Assembly: GCF_025736935.1 (NCBI RefSeq)
Contig: NZ_CP107048.1
Location: 1,749,501-1,813,500, forward strand
From: Qipengyuania sp. SS22
Lineage (GTDB): Bacteria; Pseudomonadota; Alphaproteobacteria; Sphingomonadales; Sphingomonadaceae
Direction: 5' to 3'
DNA: 64,000 nt
Position numbers and translations under genes: made by a program
Notes under the pieces: model-generated
The model's input: the letters and a program-made list of their open reading frames with translations, nothing else
Told to the model about the DNA's origin: nothing
Database searches by the model: none
Shown here: piece after piece, positions 54,753 through 63,648 of the stretch
How positions within the stretch are numbered: the first letter of the stretch is position 1
Layout of the letters: each line of letters starts with the position of its first letter

Positions 54753-56357
54753 TCAGTTCCTGCGGCCACCGGGGCCTTTGCGGCGCAGTTCGAACTCGCT
54801 CGGTTCGCGAACGGGCACCATCAGCGTGCAACGCACACCCTCGGGATGGAATTTGAGCTCGACCGGGTGGCGCAATTCATGCGCGACGATCTTCTCGATC
54901 AAATCGGTGCCGAACCCGCGTCGCTGCGGCTTCGTTACCGGCGGCCCGCCGCTTTCGATCCATTCGATCTTCGCCAGCGTATCGTTGAGCTGGCTCCAGC
55001 AGACCGACACGCTGCCCCCGGCAATGCTGAGCGAACCGTATTTGGCGGCATTGGTCGCCAGTTCGTGGATCGCCAGCCCCAGCGACAGCGCATCATTGGG
55101 CGCGAGTTCGGTGTGCGGGCCGATCAGCTCGAGCTTGTGATCCTCGTCGCGCGCATAGGGCGCCAGTTCGACCTCGATCACCGAGCGGATTGGCGTGGTC
55201 CCCCATTCCGACTGCGTCAGCAAATCATGCGTGGCCGATAGCGCGCGGATGCGCCCGTCGAGCCCTTCGGCAAATTCGTCGAGATCGTCCGACCGGCGCC
55301 GGGTCAGCGAGACGATCGACAGCACATTGGCGAGCGTGTTCTTGACCCGGTGGTTGAGCTCGCGGGTCAGCGAATTGCGGATCGAGTTCTGCTCCTCGAA
55401 CCAGCTGATCGCGCGCCGGTCTTCTAGCGTCTGCTGGGTGAGCAGGCGCGACACGAGCATCAGCAGGCTGGCAACGGCCAGACCGAACAGCAAGGTGATC
55501 ATCGACATCGAGGAAAGACCCTCGGCGCGTGCCGACTGCACTTCGAGCACCATCGCGCGGTTGGCCAGACTGACCTCGCGGGTTTCGGTCGAGCGGCCCT
55601 CGACCCACCCTTCACTCTGCGCCATCGACATGCGCGCGGGCGTCTCGCCATCGAGCAACCGTGCACCGACCGCGTCGTAACTCACCAGTTCGCCTGCCGA
55701 ATCGAGAAACTGGGTGGCGTTGAACGGGCTGTAGATGAAGCCCTTGAGCCCGCGCGTACTGCTGAGCCCGTCGTAGACCGGCATGTATATGAGGAAGCCT
55801 GCCTCCCTGCCGCCGCCTTCCTGCACCAGCACGATCGGCCCGCTTGCGGTCGGCCGGTCGTTGGCCGCCGCCAGATCCATCGCCGCGCGGCGGATCGGAT
55901 CGGCATACATGTCGAAGCCCAGCGCCCGGCGATTGCGGACGGTGTCGGGCTGGAGATAGAGGATCGGCGTGAGCATATCGCGCGGCTGGTCCTCGATCGT
56001 CGGCGAAACGCGCTTTTCCTCGACCCGGCTGACGCCGAGCCGGTTCTCGAACGCCTCGACCTCGCCCGCTTCGATCACCGGGGCCCAGCCGATGCCCTCG
56101 GCACCGCGATAATTCGCATCGAGCCGCAATTCGGAAACGAACCGCCGGAACAGTTCGGGGGTCACCTCGTCCTGCGTCGACAGCAACGCTGCACCCGCGC
56201 GCAGATAGGCGGAGCTGGTATAAGCACGGCGTTCGATCGCCGAGGTCATGGCCTGCGCCTTGCGCGCCACATCGGCGGCATCGCGCTGCTTTTCGCCGCG
56301 CTCGATCGCGAACACGCTGAGCACGGTGATGCCGGTCACAAGGACGAAAATCAGCAC
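54753..56357 (-). CDS. CHASE-domain HWE/HisKA_2 sensor histidine kinase
   Basis: From the GTG at 56357 the product is 534 residues: a first TM (LIFVLVTGITVLSVFAI), an extracellular CHASE domain (about 40-260, with GAEGIGWAPVIEAGE and LGFDMYADPIRRAA), a second TM near 290, and an HWE/HisKA_2 kinase core with phospho-histidine H336 (RELNHRVKNTLANVLSIVSLTRR) and HATPase (LGLAIHELATNAAKYGSLS; GGPPVTKPQRRGFGTDLI). Between phyR and nepR-ecfG, it is the likely input of the general stress response. Upstream in the same frame a basic segment KGRRRRWLIDYPRG lacks a standard start; see the finding on an AUC start at 56447. Confidence 0.88.
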   Translation of the reverse strand: MLIFVLVTGITVLSVFAIERGEKQRDAADVARKAQAMTSAIERRAYTSSAYLRAGAALLSTQDEVTPELFRRFVSELRLDANYRGAEGIGWAPVIEAGEVEAFENRLGVSRVEEKRVSPTIEDQPRDMLTPILYLQPDTVRNRRALGFDMYADPIRRAAMDLAAANDRPTASGPIVLVQEGGGREAGFLIYMPVYDGLSSTRGLKGFIYSPFNATQFLDSAGELVSYDAVGARLLDGETPARMSMAQSEGWVEGRSTETREVSLANRAMVLEVQSARAEGLSSMSMITLLFGLAVASLLMLVSRLLTQQTLEDRRAISWFEEQNSIRNSLTRELNHRVKNTLANVLSIVSLTRRRSDDLDEFAEGLDGRIRALSATHDLLTQSEWGTTPIRSVIEVELAPYARDEDHKLELIGPHTELAPNDALSLGLAIHELATNAAKYGSLSIAGGSVSVCWSQLNDTLAKIEWIESGGPPVTKPQRRGFGTDLIEKIVAHELRHPVELKFHPEGVRCTLMVPVREPSEFELRRKGPGGRRN

Positions 56358-56503
56358 GGGAATTCCGCGCGGATAATCGATCAGCCAACGCCGGCGGCGT
56401 CCCTTGCGTTGGAGTTCTTCGCTGACCAGCTTCTTGTCCCTGTCGATTTACCCGGCCTTCTAGTATGCCGCGTGGCGGGTTTGGTTCCACTTTGCAACTT
56501 GCG

Positions 56504-56528
56504 GGAACCCGCGTTTGATCCGCGCGTT
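56504..56528 (+). promoter_or_regulatory. EcfG-type promoter of nepR-ecfG
   Basis: GGAAC (56504-56508), a 16-bp spacer, then CGTT (56525-56528), followed by nepR 85 bp downstream. Matches EcfG consensus and indicates autoregulation of the sigma factor. Confidence 0.72.
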
Positions 56529-56612
56529 GTGCGAAGCACATCCGGGATCGTCGCTCTCGCCAACGGGAACACCCCCTAGCGAGAACCAGAAGAGGGTACT
56601 ACCTTTCACGTC

Positions 56613-56804
56613 ATGAACTCCGACACACCAAAAAAACCGCAGCGGTCGCCCGCCGGCGGACCGCCCCCGAGTTCCCGCGCAGGCGGCCGCGGCAAGGACC
56701 CCGATTGGGCCAACGGCCTCAGGCAGCTGTATGATTCGGTAGTCGAGGAACCGCTGCCCGACAGCTTCCAGAACCTGCTCGACCAGCTGGACGCCAAGAA
56801 CTGA
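56613..56804 (+). CDS. nepR: Anti-sigma factor NepR
   Basis: 63 residues; the C-terminal half LRQLYDSVVEEPLPDSFQNLLDQL is the NepR helix pair that binds EcfG or PhyR. The N-terminal half is a proline/glycine-rich disordered tail. Its TGA overlaps the ecfG ATG by one base (TGATG), so both proteins are made at a set ratio. Confidence 0.94.
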   Translation: MNSDTPKKPQRSPAGGPPPSSRAGGRGKDPDWANGLRQLYDSVVEEPLPDSFQNLLDQLDAKN

Positions 56805-57409
56805 TGGCCGCCGAGGAACGGACGGCCGCCGATGCAGCCGATTTCAAGCGCGAGCTGACCGAGGTGGTGCCCCACTTGCGCGCGTTTGCGCGCGGGTTGT
56901 GCGGACGCGCCGACATGGCCGACGACCTGGTGCAGGAAACGCTGCTCAAGGCGTGGGCGGCGCAGGAGCGGTTCCAGCCGGGCACCAGCATGCGCGCCTG
57001 GACCTTCGTGATCCTGCGCAACGCTTATCTTACCGACATGCGTCGCAACCGCTTTCGCGGCGAATATGACGAGACGGTCGCCGAACGCGTACTGACCGCG
57101 CCGGCGGGCCAGGAAGAACCGATCCACCTGTCCGACATGCACCGCGCGCTGCTGACGCTACCGCCCGAGCGGCGCGAAGCGCTGTTGCTGGTCGGCGCGG
57201 GCGGTTTTTCCTACGAGGAAGCCGCGACGATCTGCGATTGTGCCGTGGGTACGATCAAGAGCCGCGTCGGACGCGCCCGTGCGGCGCTCAATTCGATGCT
57301 CGCCGAAGGCAACATCCCCAAGCGCTCGATCGATGACCACGCCGCGCACCGCGCGATCCTCGAGGAGCTCGACGATGTCGCCGCAGGCCAGGGTGGCAGC
57401 CGCAGATAG
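56804..57409 (+). CDS. ecfG: General stress ECF sigma factor EcfG
   Basis: 201 residues, ECF15-type. Region 2 (VVPHLRAFARGLCGRADMADDLVQETLLKAWAAQERF), and region 4 (LPPERREALLLVGAGGFSYEEAATICDCAVGTIKSRVGRARAAL) are intact. Directs RNA polymerase to GGAAC-N16/17-GTT promoters, two of which lie in this locus. Located directly after nepR. Confidence 0.95.
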   Translation: MAAEERTAADAADFKRELTEVVPHLRAFARGLCGRADMADDLVQETLLKAWAAQERFQPGTSMRAWTFVILRNAYLTDMRRNRFRGEYDETVAERVLTAPAGQEEPIHLSDMHRALLTLPPERREALLLVGAGGFSYEEAATICDCAVGTIKSRVGRARAALNSMLAEGNIPKRSIDDHAAHRAILEELDDVAAGQGGSRR

Positions 57410-57467
57410 AATAACTTCGTCGCTGCGCCGCTTGTCACGATTTGCCGCGCAAGGCAGATAGATAGCG

Positions 57468-58646
57468 ATGAGCGACACCCAGCCTCCCGAGCAGAGCGCC
57501 CCGCCCGCCCCCGCCCGCCGGTCGCGCAGGCTCGCCTTTGCCGAACAGGAACTGCGGCTGATTTCGTCGCTGGTCCTGCTGATCGGCCTGGGCCTGTTTC
57601 TGGCGCTGCCCTTCGTGCTGTCGATCGGTTCGGTGGTGTTCCTGCCGGTGGTCACCGCACTGGTGCTGACGGTGATCCTGTCGCCGCTGGCCGACAAGCT
57701 TAACGGCTGGGGCCTGCCCAATGCCCTTGCCTCGCTCACCGCGCTGCTGTTCTTCTTCGCGATCCTGTTGCTCGCGCTGGCGCTGATCCTGCAGCCAGCG
57801 GTCGCCCTGTTCGACGATGTTCCCGCGATGGCGCAGGGCGTGATGGCGCGCTTCGGCGAATTGCGCGAGCGCTTCGCCTGGGTCGCCGCGCTCAACGAAC
57901 AGCTCGGTGCGCTGATGAATACCGACGGCACGCGCGAAGTGGTGCTGGCAGCGCCGAGCCTGCTCGAACAGGTCGCTTTCGCCACGCCTAGCCTGATTAT
58001 CGAAACCATCCTGACGCTGCTGATGGCCTATTTCATGATCGAGGCGCGCGTCCGCCTGCGCCAGCGGCTGCTGTTCGGCCGCGCCAGCTTCGGCACCAGC
58101 ATCAAGGCCGCGCGCGTGATCCGCGAAGTGCAGGACCGGGTTGCCGCCTATATTCTCACGGTGGGCTGGATCAATGCGATGGTCGGCCTGGTGGTCGCAC
58201 TGGGCGCCTGGGCGCTGGGGGTCGATGCGCCGATCATGTGGGGCGGGCTGGCCGCGCTGCTCAATTTCCTGCCCTATGTCGGCCCGATCGTGATGGTCGG
58301 ACTGCTCAGCCTGTTCGGGATCGGAACAACCGAAACGATCGTGCTCGGCCTGGTTCCGGCGGCCGCCTATCTTGCGCTGCATACGGTCGAGGCGAATTTC
58401 ATCACCCCGTCGATCCTCGGCGCGCGGTTCACGATGAACCCGGTGCTGATCCTGATCGCGCTGTCCTATTTCACCTGGATCTGGGGCGTGTTCGGTGCGT
58501 TGCTGTCGGTCCCGATCCTGCTGATGCTGACCGCGCTGTTCGACCATATAGGCCGCCCCAACCTCGTCGGTTTCATCTTCGGCGAACCCCTGTTCGCGAC
58601 CAGCCTGCTCGACGAAGCGGACAAGGCCGACGCGCCCGCCCCATAG
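57468..58646 (+). CDS. AI-2E family transporter (PerM-like)
   Basis: 392 residues with about eight transmembrane helices. Family marks are the N-terminal LVLLIGLGLFLALPFVLSIG pair, a helical loop (about 120-180), VLTVGWINAMVG-like (ILTVGWINAMVGLVVALGAW) and the C-terminal ALLNFLPYVGPIVMVGLL and LHTVEANFITPSILGARFTMNP. Family members export autoinducer-2 or act as antiporters; substrate is not known. The gene starts 58 bp after ecfG and may be read from it. Confidence 0.85.
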   Translation: MSDTQPPEQSAPPAPARRSRRLAFAEQELRLISSLVLLIGLGLFLALPFVLSIGSVVFLPVVTALVLTVILSPLADKLNGWGLPNALASLTALLFFFAILLLALALILQPAVALFDDVPAMAQGVMARFGELRERFAWVAALNEQLGALMNTDGTREVVLAAPSLLEQVAFATPSLIIETILTLLMAYFMIEARVRLRQRLLFGRASFGTSIKAARVIREVQDRVAAYILTVGWINAMVGLVVALGAWALGVDAPIMWGGLAALLNFLPYVGPIVMVGLLSLFGIGTTETIVLGLVPAAAYLALHTVEANFITPSILGARFTMNPVLILIALSYFTWIWGVFGALLSVPILLMLTALFDHIGRPNLVGFIFGEPLFATSLLDEADKADAPAP

Positions 58647-58647
58647 C

Positions 58648-58678
58648 AAAAGCCCGCCGCCATTGCTGGCGACGGGCT
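58648..58678 (-). terminator. Terminator after sodB (minus strand)
   Basis: AGCCCG-C-CGCCA and TGGCG-A-CGGGCT form a stem with one mismatch around TTGC. On the minus strand it is followed by TTTT. Lies 25 bp beyond the sodB stop. Confidence 0.6.
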
Positions 58679-58703
58679 CGGTATTCGTCAGATGCCGTGC
58701 GGC

Positions 58704-59315
58704 TTAGCCGGGATACTTCCAGGTCGTACCGCGCGCGAGGTTTTCGCTCGCGAAGCTCCAGTTGAGCTTGCCGTTGACCGCATCGAGATAGGCGGGGCGG
58801 GCATTCTGGTGATCGAGGTAGTAGGCGTGTTCCCACACATCGATCACGAGCAGCGGGTTCACCCCGTCGAGGTCGGCCAGCGTGTCGCCGTCATGCGTTT
58901 CCTCGATGGTCAGCTTGCCGTCCTTGACCGCAAGCCAGACCCAACCGCTGGCGAAGTGGCCGGCGCCGCGTTCGGCGAGCTTTTCCTTCACGCCGTCGAC
59001 CGAGCCGAAGACTTCGTCGATCATGCTCTTGAGCTCGTCCGACGGGCTGGTTTCGTCAGGCGCCATCGAGTGCCAGTAGAAGCCGTGGTTCCAGCTCTGC
59101 GCCGAATTGTTGAACAGGCCCTGGTCGCTGTCGCGCGCCGAGGCAATCACCGCTTCGAGGTCCTTGCCTTCGAGGTCGGTGCCCTCGATCGCCTTGTTGG
59201 TCTTGTCGAGATAGGCCTTGTGGTGCTTGCCGTGGTGAAACGACAGCGTCTTGGCCGAAACCGCCGGTTCCAGCGCGGTGTCGTCGTAAGGCAGGTCGAT
59301 CAGCTCAAAAGCCAT
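58704..59315 (-). CDS. sodB: Superoxide dismutase, Fe type
   Basis: 203 residues. Metal ligands: H27 in TLSFHHGKHH, the second in AQSWNHGFYW, then D and H in VIDVWEHAYYLDHQ. The AQ before SWNH is characteristic of the iron enzyme. GAGGGG lies before the ATG at 59315. Cytoplasmic. The gene is divergent from glmM. Confidence 0.95.
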   Translation of the reverse strand: MAFELIDLPYDDTALEPAVSAKTLSFHHGKHHKAYLDKTNKAIEGTDLEGKDLEAVIASARDSDQGLFNNSAQSWNHGFYWHSMAPDETSPSDELKSMIDEVFGSVDGVKEKLAERGAGHFASGWVWLAVKDGKLTIEETHDGDTLADLDGVNPLLVIDVWEHAYYLDHQNARPAYLDAVNGKLNWSFASENLARGTTWKYPG

Positions 59316-59490
59316 GGATTGTCCCCTCTTGGGTTGGTGTGAACAAATTTCGTACTTGCGTCCCTAACGCCCCTACAAGCGCGTGGTTGCACATAACCGC
59401 GATATTGCGCGCGAAAAGGGGGGCGAACGGTCTTTTATTGTGCGCACATTCGCGCCATTGGGGCCGCGACACAAGGGAGTTCATCGATCT

Positions 59491-60828
59491 ATGGCGCGCA
59501 AGTTCTTCGGGACGGACGGAATTCGCGGACGCACCAACAGTGGTGTGATGACCGCGGCCACCGCGATGCGGGTCGGCCAGGCGGCGGGGACGCATTTCCT
59601 GCGCGGCGAGCACCGCCACCGCGTGGTGATCGGCAAGGACACGCGCCTGTCGGGTTATATGATGGAAAGCGCCCTGGTGGCGGGCTTCACCAGTGTCGGC
59701 ATGGACGTGATCATGACCGGGCCGCTGCCCACCCCGGCCATCGCGCTGCTGACACGCGAGATGCGCGCCGACTTGGGCGTGATGATTTCCGCCAGCCACA
59801 ACCCGTTCGAGGATAATGGCATCAAGCTGTTTGGCCCCGACGGGTTCAAGCTGTCGGACGAGACCGAAGCCTCGATCGAACGCCTGCTCGAACAGGAACC
59901 GCTGCTGGTCGAGCCCGACCGGATCGGGCGCGCGCGCCGGATCGAGGATGCGCGTGGCCGCTATATCCACGCGGTGAAACAGTCGGTCGCAAGCGACATC
60001 CGCTTCGACGGGCTGAAGGTGGTGGTCGATTGCGCGCATGGCGCGGCCTATCAGGTCGCCCCAAGCGCAATCTGGGAATTGGGTGCGGAGGTCATCGCCA
60101 TGGGCGTCGCGCCCGATGGCATCAATATCAACGACGGCGTCGGGTCGACCGCGCTCGATGCGATCAAGGCCCGCGTGGTCGAAGAAGGCGCCGACATCGG
60201 CATCGCGCTCGATGGCGATGCCGACCGGCTGATCGTGATCGACGAGCAGGGCGAGGCGGTCGATGGCGACCAGCTGATGGGCCTGATCGCCAGCCGCCTG
60301 CACGCACGCGGCGACCTGACCGGCGGCGGCGTGGTTGCCACGGTGATGTCGAACCTGGGGCTCGAACGCTACCTGGCTAGCCTCGGCCTGACGCTCGAGC
60401 GAACGAAAGTCGGCGATCGTTACGTTCTCGAGCGGATGCGCGAAGGCGGCTTCAATGTCGGCGGCGAGCAATCGGGTCATATGATCCTGACCGATCACGG
60501 CACCACCGGCGATGGCACGGTTGCCGCGCTGCGCGTGCTCGCGAGCCTGGTCCGGTCGGGCAAGCCCGCCAGCGAATTGCTGCATGTCTTCGACCCGGTC
60601 CCGCAAGTGCTCAAGAATGTGCGCTATGCCGGCGGCACCCCGCTCGAGAGCGACACGGTCAAGCAGGTCATTGCCGAGGCCGAGCAGGAGCTTGCGGGCA
60701 AGGGCCGCCTCGTTATTCGCCCCTCGGGGACCGAGCCGGTCATCCGGGTCATGGCCGAGGGTGACGATGCAGGCCAGGTCGAGGCCGTGGTTGACCGGAT
60801 TTGTGCCGCTGTGAAAGACGCCGCCTGA
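59491..60828 (+). CDS. glmM: Phosphoglucosamine mutase
   Basis: 445 residues. Converts glucosamine 6-phosphate to glucosamine 1-phosphate for peptidoglycan and lipopolysaccharide. Active serine in [18 protein letters not shown]; metal-binding DGDADR in [11 protein letters not shown]; sugar-binding [19 protein letters not shown]; phosphate-binding [12 protein letters not shown]. The start at 59491 ([13 protein letters not shown]) follows AGGGAG 12 bases upstream. Its TGA overlaps the next ATG by one base. Confidence 0.97.
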   Translation: MARKFFGTDGIRGRTNSGVMTAATAMRVGQAAGTHFLRGEHRHRVVIGKDTRLSGYMMESALVAGFTSVGMDVIMTGPLPTPAIALLTREMRADLGVMISASHNPFEDNGIKLFGPDGFKLSDETEASIERLLEQEPLLVEPDRIGRARRIEDARGRYIHAVKQSVASDIRFDGLKVVVDCAHGAAYQVAPSAIWELGAEVIAMGVAPDGININDGVGSTALDAIKARVVEEGADIGIALDGDADRLIVIDEQGEAVDGDQLMGLIASRLHARGDLTGGGVVATVMSNLGLERYLASLGLTLERTKVGDRYVLERMREGGFNVGGEQSGHMILTDHGTTGDGTVAALRVLASLVRSGKPASELLHVFDPVPQVLKNVRYAGGTPLESDTVKQVIAEAEQELAGKGRLVIRPSGTEPVIRVMAEGDDAGQVEAVVDRICAAVKDAA

Positions 60829-61052
60829 TGCTCGAAATGCGCCCCGATTGCGAACGCTGCGGGACCGACCTTCCGGCCGAAAACGCCGGTGCGTTCATCT
60901 GCAGCTTCGAATGCACCTTCTGCACCGAATGCGCCGAAGCGCTCGACGATGTCTGCCCCAATTGCGGCGGCGAGTTGATGGACCGCCCGACCCGCGCGAA
61001 GCAATTGCACGAGAAATTCCCGCCGGGCACGAAACGGAAGTTCGCCGGGTGA
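60828..61052 (+). CDS. DUF1272 zinc-ribbon-like small protein
   Basis: 74 residues with cysteine pairs CERCGTDL, CSFECTFC, TECAEAL and CPNCGGELM, matching DUF1272 (often near glmM or thiD in proteobacteria). Likely binds zinc; function unknown. Start overlaps glmM stop (TGATG); its TGA overlaps the GTG of thiD. Confidence 0.85.
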   Translation: MLEMRPDCERCGTDLPAENAGAFICSFECTFCTECAEALDDVCPNCGGELMDRPTRAKQLHEKFPPGTKRKFAG

Positions 61053-61879
61053 GCGACGCCATGACCCCGCGTATCCTCTCGATCGCCGGCTCCGACAGTT
61101 CGGGCGGCGCGGGCATCCAGGCGGATATCAAGACGATCACCATGCTGGGCGGGTATGCGATGACCGCGATCACCGCGGTGACGGCGCAGAACACCCTCGG
61201 CGTACAAGGGGTGGAGGCGCTGTCGCCGCAATTCGTGCTTGAGCAGGTCGAAAGCTGCCTGTCCGATATCGGTGCCGACGCGATCAAGATCGGCATGCTG
61301 GGATCGCCCGAGACCGCGCGGCTGCTGGCCCAGCGGCTCGACACATTTGCCGGCCCCATCGTCTTCGATCCGGTCATGGTCGCAACCAGCGGCTCGGTGC
61401 TGGCGGACGAGGCGACGATCGCCGGTTTCGCCGCGCTGATGGAAATCGCGACCATCGTCACTCCCAACCTGCCCGAGCTCGAGGTCCTGACCGGCCGCAC
61501 GGCCATCGCGGACGAGGACATGTTCGAGGCGGCGAAGGAGCTTGCCGACCGGCACGGGATCCAGGTGCTGGCCAAGGGCGGGCATGCAGGCGACGAAACG
61601 CAGGTGGTCGACCGGATCGCCTCACCCAGCGGCAAATACGCCAGCTTCGCGCATTCGCGGATCGAAACGCGGCACACGCATGGCACGGGGTGTACGTTGT
61701 CCGCCGCGCTGGCGACCATGCTCGGCTATCGCCAGCCGCTCACCCATGCAATCCGTATCGCGCGCGCCTTTACCCATGCCGCGATCGAGCAGGCGCCGGG
61801 CTTTGGCGAGGGCTCAGGCCCGCTGGGCCATCACGCGGTGCGCAACCGCAGCGAGCGCGATCAGCAGCCCAAATCGTAG
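61049..61879 (+). CDS. thiD: Hydroxymethylpyrimidine/phosphomethylpyrimidine kinase
   Basis: 276 residues; phosphorylates HMP twice in thiamine synthesis. Motifs: ILSIAGSDSSGGAGIQADIKT, DPVMVATSGSVLADE, HTHGTGCTLSAALA. GTG at 61049 has GGAAG 8 bases upstream and overlaps the DUF1272 stop (GTGA); an ATG at 61061 is a less favoured option. The last 19 bp overlap the convergent LOG-family gene. Confidence 0.93.
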   Translation: MSDAMTPRILSIAGSDSSGGAGIQADIKTITMLGGYAMTAITAVTAQNTLGVQGVEALSPQFVLEQVESCLSDIGADAIKIGMLGSPETARLLAQRLDTFAGPIVFDPVMVATSGSVLADEATIAGFAALMEIATIVTPNLPELEVLTGRTAIADEDMFEAAKELADRHGIQVLAKGGHAGDETQVVDRIASPSGKYASFAHSRIETRHTHGTGCTLSAALATMLGYRQPLTHAIRIARAFTHAAIEQAPGFGEGSGPLGHHAVRNRSERDQQPKS

Positions 61880-62751
61880 AAGTCGCACAGATATTCCCAT
61901 GCGTCTTCGGCGGTTTCGCACCAGCGGAACAGATCGAGGTCCTTCTTCGAGATCGTGCCTTCTTCGGCGATCGCTTCGAAATTGACCACGCGCGACCAGA
62001 ATTCCTTGCCGAACAGCAGGATCGGGATGGGTTTCATCTTGCCGGTCTGAATCAGGGTCAACAGTTCGAAGAATTCGTCGAACGTGCCGAAGCCGCCGGG
62101 GAACACTGCGACCGCACGGGCGCGCAGCAGGAAGTGCATTTTGCGCAGCGCGAAATAATGGAAGTTGAGCGACAGGTACGGCGTCACATACTGGTTGGGC
62201 GCCTGTTCGTGCGGCAGGATGATGTTGAGGCCGATCGACTCGCCCCCCGCCTCGCTGGCCCCGCGATTGGCGGCTTCCATGATCGACGGGCCCCCACCCG
62301 AGCAGACGACGAACTGGCGCTTGCCGTTTTCGATGATCGATTTCTCGGTCGCCATCTTGGCCAGCTTGCGCGCTTCGCCGTAATATTTCGACTTGGCCAC
62401 CAGCCGCTCGACGATTGCGCGTTCTTCATCGGGCAGGTCCTTCGCGCCTTCGAGCGCCGTATCGGCAGCTTCGGGAGGCGGGATCCGCGCACTGCCATAC
62501 ATCACCAGCGTCGAGCCGACGCCGGCCTCGTCGAGGACCATTTCGGGCTTGAGCAGTTCGAGCTGGAAGCGCACCGGGCGCAATTCCTCGCGCAGCAGGA
62601 AATCCTTGTCCTGGAACGCGAGCTTGTAGCTGGGGTGCTCGGTCTGCGGGGTCTGCGATTCGAGGCCCTGCTTTTCGAACCGGGCTTCCTGTTTGGCGGC
62701 ATAGAACTTGCGATCTTCGATACCGCGCCGGCGCTTTTCGTCTTCTGTCAT
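61861..62751 (-). CDS. LOG family protein (cytokinin riboside 5'-monophosphate phosphoribohydrolase-like)
   Basis: 296 residues. The LOG signature is VVCSGGGPSIMEAANRGASEAGG with PGGFGTFDEFFELLTLIQTG. This is the long type (TIGR00730 relatives) with about 90 extra N-terminal residues. Family members hydrolyse nucleoside 5'-monophosphates at the N-glycosidic bond. Start is ATG 62751; a TTG at 62787 is possible. It overlaps thiD tail to tail. Confidence 0.85.
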   Translation of the reverse strand: MTEDEKRRRGIEDRKFYAAKQEARFEKQGLESQTPQTEHPSYKLAFQDKDFLLREELRPVRFQLELLKPEMVLDEAGVGSTLVMYGSARIPPPEAADTALEGAKDLPDEERAIVERLVAKSKYYGEARKLAKMATEKSIIENGKRQFVVCSGGGPSIMEAANRGASEAGGESIGLNIILPHEQAPNQYVTPYLSLNFHYFALRKMHFLLRARAVAVFPGGFGTFDEFFELLTLIQTGKMKPIPILLFGKEFWSRVVNFEAIAEEGTISKKDLDLFRWCETAEDAWEYLCDFYDLGC

Positions 62752-62803
62752 CTGCCGCGCGATAGGCCGCGCTTGCGGCAACGACAAGTCATCGAAGAAG
62801 AAA

Positions 62804-62879
62804 TGGCAGGGGTGACAGGATTCGAACCCGTGGCCCTCGGTTTTGGAGACCGATGCTCTACCAGCTGAGCTACACCCCT
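62804..62879 (-). tRNA. tRNA-Trp (CCA anticodon)
   Basis: 76 nt, CCA encoded. Acceptor AGGGGTG/CACCCCT, D-arm TAGCTCAGCTGGTAGAGCA, anticodon loop CTCCAAA (anticodon CCA) on TCGGT/ACCGA, T-arm GGGTTCGAATCC. Confidence 0.96.
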
Positions 62880-62964
62880 GCAGGAAGGGGGCGCATTAGT
62901 AGGGCCGACCGCACTTGGCAAGGTGCATATCGCCCGACGCGCGGAAGTGATAACAGGGACCGCA

Positions 62965-63648
62965 ATGCATGCCCCCGCCACATCCCGGATCCCGGTCGAA
63001 TTGCTGCTGCGTGCCTATCGCGGCGGAATCTTCCCGATGGCCGACCATCGCAGCGATCCCGAAGTCTATTGGGTCGAGCCGCGCGAACGCGCGATTATCC
63101 CGCTCGATGGCTTCCGCGTGTCGAAGAGCCTGAAGAAGACGCTGCGGCAGGATCGCTTCCGCGTGACCTGCAATGCCGATTTTGCCGGTGTCATCGCCGA
63201 ATGCGCGGCTCCGCGCGAAGAGCACGCCGAAAGCTGGATCAGCCACCGGATAGAAGCCAGCTACAACGCGCTGAATGTGGCGGGCCATGCGCATTCGATC
63301 GAATGCTGGCAGGGCGGCGCGCTGGTCGGCGGGCTATATGGCGTCGGTTTCGACCGGGTGTTCTGCGGCGAAAGCATGTTCAGCCGCACGCCCGATGCCA
63401 GCAAGGTGGCGCTGGCGTGGCTGGTCGCGGCGATGCGCGAGGCGGGCTATGCGCTGCTCGACTGCCAGTTCATGACCGACCACCTGGCCACGATGGGCGC
63501 AGTGGCGGTCAGCCAAGCGCAATATATGCAGATGATGGCCCGGCTGGACGGTTATCCGGCGGACGAACTGCCCGATGTCGTCGCGCGATTCGGCGCGTCT
63601 TCCTCACCCGGAAAATCCATCACGCAGTCCTTGATCCACACATCGTAG
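62965..63648 (+). CDS. aat: Leucyl/phenylalanyl-tRNA-protein transferase
   Basis: 227 residues. Attaches Leu or Phe to N-terminal basic residues, creating N-degrons that ClpS (46.5 kb) recognises. Motifs: LLLRAYRGGIFPMADH, VYWVEPRERAIIPLDGFRVSKSL, AHSIECWQGGALVGGLYGV, GESMFSRTPDASKVALAWL, LLDCQFMTDHLATMGA. The start at 62965 has AGGGA 6 bases upstream. The last 97 bp overlap the convergent DUF2155 gene. Confidence 0.95.
   Translation: MHAPATSRIPVELLLRAYRGGIFPMADHRSDPEVYWVEPRERAIIPLDGFRVSKSLKKTLRQDRFRVTCNADFAGVIAECAAPREEHAESWISHRIEASYNALNVAGHAHSIECWQGGALVGGLYGVGFDRVFCGESMFSRTPDASKVALAWLVAAMREAGYALLDCQFMTDHLATMGAVAVSQAQYMQMMARLDGYPADELPDVVARFGASSSPGKSITQSLIHTS

Noticed and set aside
58690..59500. 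EcfG-type promoter upstream of sodB.
   Set aside because: GGGAC-N15-GTT is present on the minus strand, but the spacer is short and the -35 deviates, so it is not convincing.
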